Positions 52,054-60,217 of a stretch of 64,000 bases of DNA are shown here, piece by piece. The stretch comes from CAVQBC01 sp963848415 (GTDB taxonomy: Bacteria > Actinomycetota > Thermoleophilia > Solirubrobacterales > Solirubrobacteraceae), in contig CAWKDN010000002.1 of the NCBI GenBank assembly GCA_963848415.1, forward strand, positions 62,001-126,000, written 5' to 3'. A program made the translations under genes and the position numbers. Below the pieces are notes generated by a model. The model ran no database searches, had not been told where the DNA came from, and saw nothing but the letters and a program-made list of their open reading frames with translations. Position 1 is the stretch's first letter. Each line of letters begins with the position of its first letter.

Positions 52054-53382
52054 TTGACGCAACGCTCTCGCAACGGCCGCCAGGCCGTCACCCCCGCCAA
52101 CGGCCCCGCCTCCACCGGCCGGGCCAAGCAGCGCGCCTACGTCGTGGGCGCCCTCCTCGACGGTGATCTCGCCGAGCTCAAGGAGCTCCTGCGCACCGCC
52201 GGCGTCGCCGTGGTCGGCGAGCTGGTCCAGCACCGCGACAAGCCGCACCCGAACCTCTACCTCGGCTCGGGCAAGGTCGAGGAGCTCAAGGGGCTGCTGG
52301 AGGGCGCCGACGCCAACGTCGTCGTCTGCGACGACGAGCTGACCCCCCGCCAGGAGCGCAACCTGGAGAAGGAGCTCGGCGTGCCGGTGCTCGACCGCAC
52401 CGCCGTGATCCTCGACATCTTCGCCGGCCACGCCAACTCGGCCGAGGGCAAGATGCAGGTCGAGCTCGCCCAGCTCGAGTACAACATGGCCCGCATGCGC
52501 GGGCTGTGGACGCACCTCGAGCGCCTCGGCGCCGGGCGCGGCGTCGGCGGCATCGGCACCCGCGGCCCGGGCGAGTCCCAGATCGAGACCGACCGCCGGC
52601 TCGCGCGCGACCGCATCACCGCGCTCAAGCGCCGGCTCGACCACGTGCGCTCCAACCGCGCCGTCCAGCGCGCCGAGCGCGAGCGAGCCCACCTGCCCTC
52701 CGTCGCGCTCGCCGGCTACACCAACGCCGGCAAGTCGACGCTGCTCAACGCCATGACCGGCGCGGACGTCGGCGTCCGCGACCGCCTCTTCCACACGCTG
52801 GACCCGACCACCCGCACGCTGCGCCTGCACGGCCGCACCTACCTGATGACCGACACGGTCGGCTTCATCCGCAAGCTGCCCCATCAGCTCGTCGACGCCT
52901 TCGGGGCGACGCTCGAGGAGACGCTGCGGGCCGACCTGATCCTGCACGTCGTCGACGCGGGCGCGCCGGAGGAGGAGCTCGAGGCGATGACGCGCGCGGT
53001 CGAGGACGTGCTGGAGGAGATCGGCGCCGGCGAGACCCCGCGGCTGCTCGTGCTCAACAAGGCCGACGTGCTCGACGACGAGCGCCGCCGCGAGCTGGCC
53101 TTCCGCCATCCCGACGCGTTGCTGGTCTCCGCGCTGACGGGCGAGGGCCTGGACGCGCTGGGCGAGCGGATCTCCGAGGACTTCGAGCGTACGCTGCAGG
53201 ACGTCGAGCTGCTGGTGCCCTTCTCCGAGGGCGCGACGCTGTCCGAGCTGCACGACGTGGCCGGCGACCTCGAGCGCACCGACACCGCCGACGGCGTGCG
53301 CGTCAGCGTCCGCCTGCCCGCGGTCGTGGCCGAGCGGTTCGACCGCTACGCCGCCGACGGCAACGGCGCCCGGGCCGGCTGA
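52054..53382 (+). CDS. hflX: GTPase HflX
   Basis: A 442-residue ribosome-associated GTPase. The N-terminal HflX domain (NLYLGSGKVEELKGLL, VVCDDELTPRQERNLEKEL, VLDRTAVILDIFAGHA) is followed by the linker GGIGTRGPGESQIETDRR and the G domain: G1 GYTNAGKST, G3 DTVGFIRKLP, G4 LNKAD. A TTG start is assigned; a TAGGAT hexamer at 52037-52042 and an AAGAG stretch precede it. HflX splits stalled 70S ribosomes under stress. The miaA-dapF...hflX order is actinobacterial. Confidence 0.94.
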   Translation: MTQRSRNGRQAVTPANGPASTGRAKQRAYVVGALLDGDLAELKELLRTAGVAVVGELVQHRDKPHPNLYLGSGKVEELKGLLEGADANVVVCDDELTPRQERNLEKELGVPVLDRTAVILDIFAGHANSAEGKMQVELAQLEYNMARMRGLWTHLERLGAGRGVGGIGTRGPGESQIETDRRLARDRITALKRRLDHVRSNRAVQRAERERAHLPSVALAGYTNAGKSTLLNAMTGADVGVRDRLFHTLDPTTRTLRLHGRTYLMTDTVGFIRKLPHQLVDAFGATLEETLRADLILHVVDAGAPEEELEAMTRAVEDVLEEIGAGETPRLLVLNKADVLDDERRRELAFRHPDALLVSALTGEGLDALGERISEDFERTLQDVELLVPFSEGATLSELHDVAGDLERTDTADGVRVSVRLPAVVAERFDRYAADGNGARAG

Positions 53383-53399
53383 GCCGCCGGGCGGCCCGC

Positions 53400-53405
53400 T
53401 AGGTT
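53400..53405 (+). promoter_or_regulatory. Probable -10 element (TAGGTT), leaderless start at 53412
   Basis: Perfect TAnnnT with a 6-nt gap; the predicted transcription start is the A of the ATG at 53412. Confidence 0.5.
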
Positions 53406-53411
53406 CGACGG

Positions 53412-53741
53412 ATGGAGCTCGCCGACTACCAGGGCCGCTCGCGCGCCACCGCGGTCTATCCGGGCGCCGGGGAGAACCTGACCTACCCGGCGCTCGGGCT
53501 CTGCGGCGAGGCGGGCGAGGTGGCCGAGAAGGTCAAGAAGATGCTCCGCGACGACGGCGGCGAGCTGACCGAGGTCCGGCGCGAGGCGCTGGCCGGCGAG
53601 CTCGGCGACGTCCTCTGGTACCTCGCGCAGCTGGCGACCGAGGCCGGGCTTGACCTCGACGCGGTCGCCGCGGGCAATCTCGCCAAGCTCGAGTCGCGCG
53701 CGCGCCGCGAGGTGCTCGGCGGCAGCGGCGACCTGCGCTGA
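53412..53741 (+). CDS. MazG-like nucleotide pyrophosphohydrolase
   Basis: A 109-residue all-alpha NTP pyrophosphatase. The Mg-binding motif is LGLCGEAGEVAEKVKKML, completed by ELGDVLWYLAQLATEAGLDL (second acidic pair), and a closing NLAKLESRARR helix. It probably cleans non-canonical or excess nucleotides. It is a single-domain, short MazG relative. A perfect inverted repeat follows its stop codon. Confidence 0.85.
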   Translation: MELADYQGRSRATAVYPGAGENLTYPALGLCGEAGEVAEKVKKMLRDDGGELTEVRREALAGELGDVLWYLAQLATEAGLDLDAVAAGNLAKLESRARREVLGGSGDLR

Positions 53742-53755
53742 CGCCGCCGCGTCAG
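53738..53755 (+). terminator. Inverted repeat at the end of the MazG-like gene
   Basis: CTGACGC (53738-53744) and GCGTCAG (53749-53755) form a perfect 7-bp stem with a 4-nt loop over the stop codon. No T-tract follows, so termination is plausible but unproven. Confidence 0.4.
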
Positions 53756-53765
53756 CCTCCCGAGC

Positions 53766-54071
53766 ATGGCCCCGGGTGGTTCGCCTGGTCGGTCCGCGTC
53801 CCTCGACGACGACGTTCGCGCCGCGCTCGAGGCGTCGCAGCTGCGGTCGCTGCCGCCGGCTGTCGTCGCCGGGCTCACAGAGGGGGCGTCGCGGCTCGGC
53901 GTCCCGGCGGGCTCGACGCACCACCGGGCGTCGGTCCACCTCGAGCTCGTGATGTCGGGTATCGTGCGGGTGTACGTGACGGCGCCCGACGGGCGGACGA
54001 TGACCGACCGCTACTGCCGGCCAGGCGCTGATCGGTGTGGAGCAAAGTCGCTGACAGACGAGCCCAACTGA
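53766..54071 (+). pseudogene. N-terminal remnant of a Crp/Fnr-type cyclic-nucleotide-binding regulator
   Basis: The frame reads LRSLPPAVVAGLTEGASRLG, HLELVMSGIVRVYVTAPDGR and TMTDRYCRPG, the first half of a cNMP-binding beta-barrel of the Crp/Fnr family. It then runs into unrelated sequence and stops at 54071. In the neighbouring frame ALIGV follows the RPG, so an indel at about 54028 is likely, but that frame also ends after EQSR. The rest of the barrel and the HTH are gone. A truncated, decayed gene. Confidence 0.6.
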
Positions 54072-54139
54072 GCGAGACTCCCTGGTCACATGGGAGAGCA
54101 CGGGAATCGCAACGAGCGTGACGGCGTCTGGGAGGGAGC

Positions 54140-55537
54140 GTGACCACGTTCGAGCCCACCCTCGATCCCGCCGCGCTGCGCGACCTGGGTGCGCGCTTCA
54201 GGGGCGAGCTCGTCCAGCCGCAGGACCCGGGCTACGACCAGCACCGCAGGGTCTGGAACGGCGCGATCCACCGGTCTCCGGAGCTGATCGCGCGCTGCGG
54301 CGGCGTCGCGGATGTCGTGGAAGCCCTGACGCTGGCCCGCCGGAGCGGCGTGCCGCTCGCCGTCCGCGGCGGCGGGCACAGCTTCCCGGGTCTGTCGGTC
54401 TGCGACGGCGGCCTGGTCATCGATCTCGGGCTCATGAAGGACGTCCTGATCGACCCGGAGACGCGGACCGTGCGCGCCCAGGCCGGCACGCTGCTCGGCG
54501 AGCTCGACCAGGCGACCCAGGGTCTCGGGCTCGCGGTCCCGTCCGGGATCGTCTCGCACACCGGGCTCGCCGGCCTGACCCTCGGCGGAGGGATCGGCTG
54601 GCTGATGCGAAAGCACGGGCTGACGATCGACCAGCTTCTCTCCGTCGAGATGATCACCGCCGACGGCGAGCTGGTGAAGGCCAGCGAGACGGAGAACCCG
54701 GAGCTCTTCTGGGGCGTGCGCGGCGGCGGGGGCAACTTCGGCATCGTCACCGAGTTCGAGTTCCGCCTCGTCCCGGTCGGCCCGGTCGTGCTCGCCGGGC
54801 CGATCTTCTGGCCGATCGAGGACTCGCCGGACCTGCTGCGCTTCTATCGCGACTGGATCGCCGAGGCCCCGGACGAGCTGATGACGATCCTGATCCATCG
54901 CCGGGCGCCGCCGCTGCCCTTCGTGCCGGCAGAGCTCCACGGCGAGCTGGTCGTAGCCGTCGTCTGCTGCTACGCGGGACCGGTGCATGAGGGAGAGCTG
55001 GTCCTGCGACCGCTGAAGGCGTTCGGGTCGCCGGTGCTGGATCTCTGCGAGCCCAAGCCCTTCCTCGAGCACCAGGCGATGTTCGACGCCTCGTTCCCGC
55101 CCGGCTGGTGGTACTACATGCGTGCCTGCGACGTGGCGGAGCTGACCGACGAGGTGATCGACATCACCGTCGAGCACACGAGGCGGATCCGCTCGCCGCT
55201 GACGAGCTTCCCGATCTGGCAGCTGGGCGGCGCGGTCGCGCGCGTCGGCGACGACGCGACGGCCTTCACCAGCCGCCGCGCGGGCCACGCGTTCAACATC
55301 ACGGGCATCACCGCCGGACCCGAGGGCTTCGACGAGGAGCGCGAGTGGGCGCGCGGCTTCTGGTCCGCCCTCGCTCCGCACCACACCGGTGCCTACGTGA
55401 ACTTCCTCATGGACGAGGGCGACGAACGCGTCCGCGACGCCTATGGCGCGCAGAAGTACGACCGGCTCAGAGCGCTGAAGAACAACTACGACCCGGACAA
55501 CGTCTTCCGTCTCAACCAGAACATCTCGCCCGGCTGA
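54140..55537 (+). CDS. FAD-binding oxidoreductase, BBE (berberine bridge enzyme) type
   Basis: A 465-residue PCMH-type flavoprotein. AVRGGGHSFPGLSVCDGG holds the His that binds FAD covalently (about residue 82). GLTLGGGIGWLMRKHGLTID is the FAD-pyrophosphate region and lacks the second covalent Cys found in bicovalent members. The C-terminal BBE motif is NNYDPDNVFRLNQNI. The GTG start follows GGGAGGGAG. The cupin gene downstream overlaps its stop (TGATG), so they are coupled. Substrate unknown; relatives oxidise sugars, alkaloids or phenolics. Confidence 0.88.
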   Translation: MTTFEPTLDPAALRDLGARFRGELVQPQDPGYDQHRRVWNGAIHRSPELIARCGGVADVVEALTLARRSGVPLAVRGGGHSFPGLSVCDGGLVIDLGLMKDVLIDPETRTVRAQAGTLLGELDQATQGLGLAVPSGIVSHTGLAGLTLGGGIGWLMRKHGLTIDQLLSVEMITADGELVKASETENPELFWGVRGGGGNFGIVTEFEFRLVPVGPVVLAGPIFWPIEDSPDLLRFYRDWIAEAPDELMTILIHRRAPPLPFVPAELHGELVVAVVCCYAGPVHEGELVLRPLKAFGSPVLDLCEPKPFLEHQAMFDASFPPGWWYYMRACDVAELTDEVIDITVEHTRRIRSPLTSFPIWQLGGAVARVGDDATAFTSRRAGHAFNITGITAGPEGFDEEREWARGFWSALAPHHTGAYVNFLMDEGDERVRDAYGAQKYDRLRALKNNYDPDNVFRLNQNISPG

Positions 55538-56079
55538 TGACTCCTCGCCGGCGCATCTACAACCCGGTCCAGGACGACGCCGTCACGTTCCTCGAGACGA
55601 GCGAGGAGTCCGGCGGCGAGCGGACGCTCGGCGAGCTCGAGGTCGCCCCGGGCGGCAAGGTCACCCCGCACTACCACCTCGGCTACACCGAGCGCTTCAC
55701 GGTGCTCGAAGGTCGGCTGACCGTGCGGGTGGGCGAGGTCCGGCGCATCCTCGGACCAGGCGAGGAGCTGACCGTGCCGATCGGGACGGTGCACGAATGG
55801 TCCAACCCGGGCACCGGGCGGACCGTGGCCCATATCGAGCTGCGCCCGGGCCAGCCCGGCTTCGAGACCTCGCTGCGCGTGGTCTACGGGCTCGCGGCCG
55901 ACGGCAAGGTGCTCAAGAACGGCGTGCCCCGCAACCCGTTGCACGCCGCGCTGCTGCTCGAGTGGGGAGAGACCCGGCTCGCCGGCCGCGCCGCGATCCT
56001 CGAGCGCGGCCTGCGCGCACTCGCCCGCGTCGCCCGCCTCGCCGGTGTCGACCGCAGGCTCGTGGCGCGCTACCCCTGA
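55537..56079 (+). CDS. Cupin domain protein
   Basis: A 180-residue single cupin. Motif 1 is TPHYHLGYTERFTVLEGRL (two His, Glu), motif 2 GTVHEWSNPG, so a bound metal is likely. Strands before and after fit the double-stranded beta-helix; the last 50 residues form basic amphipathic helices (ERGLRALARVARLAG). It is translationally coupled to the BBE flavoprotein. It could be an accessory isomerase or dioxygenase acting on the oxidase product; this is inference. Confidence 0.82.
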   Translation: MTPRRRIYNPVQDDAVTFLETSEESGGERTLGELEVAPGGKVTPHYHLGYTERFTVLEGRLTVRVGEVRRILGPGEELTVPIGTVHEWSNPGTGRTVAHIELRPGQPGFETSLRVVYGLAADGKVLKNGVPRNPLHAALLLEWGETRLAGRAAILERGLRALARVARLAGVDRRLVARYP

Positions 56080-56083
56080 GCGC

Positions 56084-56374
56084 CTATCGCTGGGCCGGCT
56101 CGTCGTCGCGGCGGGCCATGAGCGACTGCGTCGTGGCCGACGTGGTGACGGCCACGACCTCGAACTCCGCCAGCTCGCCCCACCCCGCGATCCACTCCTG
56201 CAGCAGCGCGGCGTCGTCGCACTCCATCAACTGAAAGCAGCCCCGCAGGTCGGCCCGTACCCAGCTGTCGACGTAGCGCAAGCCCTCCGGCAACGAGCGA
56301 CCCCCGCCGCGTACGCGCCGGTAGATCTCACCGGCGCATCCGGGCGTGAAGCGCTCGAGCACCATGAAGAGCAT
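56084..56374 (-). CDS. DUF3303-type small protein
   Basis: 96 residues beginning MLFMVLERFTPG, then IYRRVRGGGRSLPEGLRYVD, SWVRADLRGCFQLMECDD and LLQEWIAGWGELAEFEVVAV. This pattern matches DUF3303 ferredoxin-like proteins, usually free-standing and of unknown function. Convergent with the cupin gene (4-bp gap) and behind gatD on the same strand. Confidence 0.7.
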   Translation of the reverse strand: MLFMVLERFTPGCAGEIYRRVRGGGRSLPEGLRYVDSWVRADLRGCFQLMECDDAALLQEWIAGWGELAEFEVVAVTTSATTQSLMARRDDEPAQR

Positions 56375-56420
56375 GCCGGGGGTTTCAAGGCGACCGTGGA
56401 CGACCCTGCTGCGATGTCCT

Positions 56421-57194
56421 CTAGACGCCCGCGGCGCGCCGGGCGGCGAGGTGCGCCGCGTGCTCGAAGGCGTCGTCGAGTGGCACCAGCTCCTCGACGT
56501 CCAGGCCCATGGCCATCGCCACCAGCCAATCGGCGAACCAGGTGTTCTTCGGCAGCAGCGGCCCGTGCAGGTAGGTCCCCACGACGTTGCCCGCGGGGCC
56601 GCCGCGGACGCCCTCGAAGCCGTCGTGCCCGTTGTTGCCGCGCCCCTTGAGCACGCGCCCGAGCGGCCGCTCGGCCGGCCCGAGGCGGGTGCGGCCGCCG
56701 TGGTTCTCGAAGCCCGCGAGCACGCGCGGCTCGGCGGGGCCGGCGCGGTCGGTGGCGGGCGGCCAGGCGAGGTCGAGCTCGATCGCCACGTTGCCGATCA
56801 GCCGCGGGCCGTCCTCGCGGACCGTCTCGAGGTCGACGAGGCCGACGCCGGGCAGCCGCTCGCCGTCGAGCTCGTAGGCGTGGCCGAGCAGCTGGTAGCC
56901 GCCGCAGACCGCGAAGAGCACCTTGCCGGCGGCCGCGGCGGCGTGCAGCGCCTCGCGCTTGACGGTCGCGAGGTCCTCCGCGCACAGCCGCTGGTCGCGG
57001 TCCTGACCGCCGCCGAGGTAGAAGAGGTCGTGGGCCTCCGGGTCGACGGGCTCGCCGAGCCCGGCGCCGCGCAGCTCGAAGCCGATCCCGCGCCACCGGC
57101 AACGCCGCTCGAAGACCGTCAGGTTGCCGCGGTCGGCGTAGATGTTCATCAGGTCCGGATAGAGGGCGCAGACGCGCAACACCGGCTCAGCCAC
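56421..57194 (-). CDS. gatD: Lipid II isoglutaminyl synthase glutaminase subunit GatD
   Basis: A 257-residue class I glutaminase of the cobyric-acid-synthase type. LRVCALYPDLMNIYADRGNL at the start, DLFYLGGGQDRDQ, the catalytic Cys in VLFAVCGGYQLLGHAYE (about residue 95), GFENHGGRT and the catalytic His in GTYLHGPLLPKN are present. It supplies ammonia to MurT for amidation of D-iso-glutamate in lipid II. It overlaps the intervening methyltransferase gene by 8 bp. Confidence 0.92.
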   Translation of the reverse strand: MAEPVLRVCALYPDLMNIYADRGNLTVFERRCRWRGIGFELRGAGLGEPVDPEAHDLFYLGGGQDRDQRLCAEDLATVKREALHAAAAAGKVLFAVCGGYQLLGHAYELDGERLPGVGLVDLETVREDGPRLIGNVAIELDLAWPPATDRAGPAEPRVLAGFENHGGRTRLGPAERPLGRVLKGRGNNGHDGFEGVRGGPAGNVVGTYLHGPLLPKNTWFADWLVAMAMGLDVEELVPLDDAFEHAAHLAARRAAGV

Positions 57195-57930
57195 GCAGCA
57201 CCACCACCCCGGAGCCGACGTGCTCGCCGGTCGCCTCGATCCGGCGGGCGGGCTCGGGCGCGAAGCCGGCGGCGCGGCCCTCCGCCTCGAGCTCGGCGAC
57301 GCCGAGGTGGGCGAGCTCGATGACGTCCTCGGTGGAGCGGTACGTCCCGTCGGGGGCGACCGCGTGGCGCACGCGCTCGATCCGGGCGCGGCCCGGCCGG
57401 CGCCGGACGGCGACCGGCTGGGAGGAGAAGCGCCAGCCGTCGCGCGCGCCGACGTCGGGCGCCGGCAGGCCGGCGAGGCCGGCGCCGGCCGCCGGCTCGA
57501 AGTCCTCCAGCGCGTCGGCGATCGCGATCGCGAGCAGCCCGCCCGGCCGCAGATGGCGCCGGGCGGCGCCCAGGAAGGCCGGGCGGTCGGCGAGCAGCTG
57601 GACGGTCTGCATCGGCACGAGGATCAGGCCGAAGCGGGCCTCGCCGAGATCGAACGCCTGGGCGTCGGCGCGCACCGTCCGGATCGCCAGGCGCTCGGCG
57701 CCGGCGCGCGCGGCCAGCTCGGCGAGCAGCGCGCCGTCCAGGTCGAGCGCCGTCACCGCGTGGCCGGCGCGCGCCAGCGGCAGCGCCACCCGGCCGGTGC
57801 CGGCGCCGACGTCGAGCACCGGGCCGGCTTCCGCGGCGGCCAGCTCCCCCCACAGCGCCAGGTCCGCCGTGTAGGCGCCGCACTCCACGTCGTGCCAGAT
57901 CACGACCTCGGGGACCGCGAGCGCGCTCAT
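57187..57930 (-). CDS. Class I SAM-dependent methyltransferase located between murT and gatD
   Basis: A 247-residue protein with motif I VLDVGAGTGRVALPLARAGH, an acidic motif II in AVTALDLDG, VRADAQAFDL, and LRPGGLLAIAI (post-motif). It overlaps murT by 4 nt (ATGA) and gatD by 8 bp, so all three are translated together. Typical murT-gatD pairs are adjacent; the insertion of a methyltransferase suggests a linked cell wall modification or a hitch-hiker. The target molecule is unknown. Confidence 0.85.
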   Translation of the reverse strand: MSALAVPEVVIWHDVECGAYTADLALWGELAAAEAGPVLDVGAGTGRVALPLARAGHAVTALDLDGALLAELAARAGAERLAIRTVRADAQAFDLGEARFGLILVPMQTVQLLADRPAFLGAARRHLRPGGLLAIAIADALEDFEPAAGAGLAGLPAPDVGARDGWRFSSQPVAVRRRPGRARIERVRHAVAPDGTYRSTEDVIELAHLGVAELEAEGRAAGFAPEPARRIEATGEHVGSGVVVLRG

Positions 57931-59316
57931 CGCCAGTACTCCCGCGCCTGCCCGCGATCGGCGAGCAGCCGGCGCAGCTCGAGCAGCGCCGTGTAGGTCG
58001 GCAGCGCGTAGAGCGGGCCCTCGCCGCCGGCGAGCGCCGCGTCGAGCCCCGCGGCCGGATCCTCGATCACCGTCAGCCGGCCGGGCTCGACGCCCGCGTA
58101 CTTCATCCGCAGCGCCAGCTCGGCGGCGCGTGTGCCCGCGCAGGTCATCCGCTCCACGTGGCCGGCCAGCAGCTCCCAGTCGGCGTCCCACACCCAGGAG
58201 ACGTCGCGGCCGTCGGCGATGTTGTCGTTGAGCACGCCGAGCACGTCGAGCGGCCCGTGGGCCAGCGCCTCGAGCGCGAGCGTGCGCAGCACCTCGTTGG
58301 CGCCCGCCGGGTTCTTGACCAGCAGGATCGACGTCGGCCGCCCGCCGAGGTCGAGCGTCTCCGCCCGCCCGAAGGCCGGCTCGACCGCCTCGATCCCCGC
58401 CACGATCGTCGCGAGCGGCACCTCGAGCGCGTGGCAGAGGGCCGCGGCGCCGAGCGCGTTGTAGACGTTGTAGAGGCCGGGCAGCGGCAGCTCGACGCGC
58501 GCGCGGCCCTCCGGGGTGGTCAGCGTGAACGCCGCCGAGCGGATCCCGCGCAGCTCGATCGCCTCGCGCGGCCACGACCGGGTCGGGCCGCCGCGCGTCG
58601 CAGTTGGGGCAGTGGTAGCGGCCGAGGTGGGCGAGGTAGACGGCGTCGTAGACGTAGGCCGCGCCGCAGCGGCGGCAGTGCTTGGAGTCCGAGGCGTGCT
58701 GGAGCTCGGCGTGGGTGACGCCGTCGTCCTGGACGCCGAAGTAGATCGCCTCGGCGTCGTCGCGGCCGAGGTCGGCGACCAGCGGGTCGTCGGCGTTGAG
58801 CACCAGGCGGGCTTGGCCGCGCTCGGCCTCGACCACGGCCGCCCAGCGGTCGGCGATCGTCTCGAGCTCCCCGTAGCGGTCGAGCTGGTCGCGGAAGAGG
58901 TTGGCGAGCAGCAGCGCCCGCGGCTCGAGCTCGGAGACGACGGCGGCGAGCCAGAACTCGTCGACCTCGAACAGCCCGAGGTCGCCGTCGAGCTCGCGCC
59001 CGCCGCGCCGCGAGGCGGCCGCCAGCGCGGAAGCCACGCCGCCGGCCATGTTCGCGCCGGCGCGGTTGTGGACGAGCCGCGCGCCGGTGCGCTCGAGCAC
59101 CGAGGCCACCATCGCGGCCGTCGTGGTCTTGCCGTTGGTGGCGGAGAGCACCACGCTGCCGCGCCGCAGCCGGGCGGCCAGCAGGCCGATGGCGCGCGGC
59201 TCCAGGCGCGTGAGCACCTTGCCCGGCAGCGACGTCCCGCCGCCGCGGCCCGCCCGCCGCGCGAGCTCCCCGACCGCCTTGGCGGCGGCCAGCTTGCCTG
59301 CCAGCGTCACGCTCAT
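57927..59316 (-). CDS. murT: Lipid II isoglutaminyl synthase ligase subunit MurT, with a frameshift
   Basis: A Mur-ligase-family amidotransferase partner. The first part (ATG at 59316) has the P-loop SATNGKTTTAAMVASVLE, NMAGGVASAL, LLLANLFRDQLDRYGELE and a zinc ribbon (HCRRCGAAYVYD, YHCPNCDARRPDP). At about 58561-58570 the frame changes. The other frame continues with AIELRGIRSAAFTLTTPEG, NVYNALGAAALC, PLATIVAGIEA and the DUF1727 end (VLNDNIADGRDVSWVWDADW). Removing one G of the GAGGCG restores it. Since the gene is essential in relatives, a sequence error is likely. It activates the D-Glu carboxylate for ammonia from GatD. Confidence 0.85.
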
Positions 59317-60188
59317 GCCGGGGCGAGCACCCTGAGCGCCTCGGGCTGCACGCGCACCGTGCAGGGCAGCTCGGCGATCGGGTCGCCGTCGCCGTAGACC
59401 GTGAACGGCCGGTCGGCGTCGAAGGCCACCTCGCGCGCCGGCAGGATGTGCAGCCCCTTGGTCCCGACGTGGCCGCCGGTGAACACCCGCGGCAGCGTGG
59501 TGAGAAAGCCGGCGCGCGAGCGCTGCTCGGTGAGCACGACCTCCAGCCGCCCGTCGGCCAGGTCGGCGTCGGGCGCGAGCTTCATCCCGCCGCCGTAGAC
59601 GCCGGAGTTCGCGACCGCCACCGAGTAGCCGGTGAACGACCGCGTCGTCCCGTCGAGCGAGACCTCCCAGCGCGCCGGGCGCCACGTCTGCAGCGCGCGC
59701 AGCGTGCCGTAGAGGTAGACCACGCGCCCGAGGCGCAGGCGCGTGGAGACCACCACATCCTGCACGGCGGAGTCGAAGCCGGCGCTGGCGATGCCCAGGC
59801 ACGCGCGCCCGCCGACGTCGGCGACGTCGACCAGGCGCTCGCTCCCCTTGGCCAGGGTGGCGCACGCCCGCGCCAGGCCGCCGCCGATCCCGAGCTTGCG
59901 GGCGAAGTCGTTGCCGCGACCGCCCGGCAGGACGCCGAGCAGGCCGTCGGTGCGGCGCAGCTCGCCGGCGACCGCGCCGACCAGGCCGTCGCCGCCCATG
60001 GCGGCGGCCACTTCGCCCGTCGCGAGCGTCTCGCGCGCCAGCGCCCGCCCGTGCTCGAGCGACGAGGTCCGCTGGACGCGGAAGCGGACGCCGAGCCGGC
60101 CCAGCGCAGCCTCGACCGCGGGCAGCTGCCGAGAGGCGCGGCCGCCGCCGGCACTCGGGTTGACGATCAGGCAAACGTCGCGCTCCAC
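59313..60188 (-). CDS. Diacylglycerol/sphingosine kinase-family lipid kinase (YegS/DagK-like)
   Basis: A 291-residue lipid kinase. LIVNPSAGGGRASRQLPAVE, GGDGLVGAVAGEL (the GGDG nucleotide-binding motif), VLPGGRGNDFARKLGI and ANSGVYGGGMKLAPDADLAD (GGGMxxxPxAxxxDG) are conserved. The GTG at 60188 is 10 nt behind TAACCT. It overlaps murT by 4 nt. It probably phosphorylates diacylglycerol at the membrane; the neighbouring murT/gatD suggests lipid recycling in wall synthesis. Confidence 0.88.
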   Translation of the reverse strand: MERDVCLIVNPSAGGGRASRQLPAVEAALGRLGVRFRVQRTSSLEHGRALARETLATGEVAAAMGGDGLVGAVAGELRRTDGLLGVLPGGRGNDFARKLGIGGGLARACATLAKGSERLVDVADVGGRACLGIASAGFDSAVQDVVVSTRLRLGRVVYLYGTLRALQTWRPARWEVSLDGTTRSFTGYSVAVANSGVYGGGMKLAPDADLADGRLEVVLTEQRSRAGFLTTLPRVFTGGHVGTKGLHILPAREVAFDADRPFTVYGDGDPIAELPCTVRVQPEALRVLAPA

Positions 60189-60198
60189 AGGGGCGGAG

Positions 60199-60204
60199 AG
60201 GTTA
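60199..60204 (-). promoter_or_regulatory. Possible -10 element (TAACCT) of the lipid kinase-murT-gatD operon
   Basis: Perfect TAnnnT on the minus strand, 10 nt before the GTG at 60188, in the 29-bp gap behind the HAD gene. Confidence 0.4.
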
Positions 60205-60217
60205 GGGCCCGGAGCCG

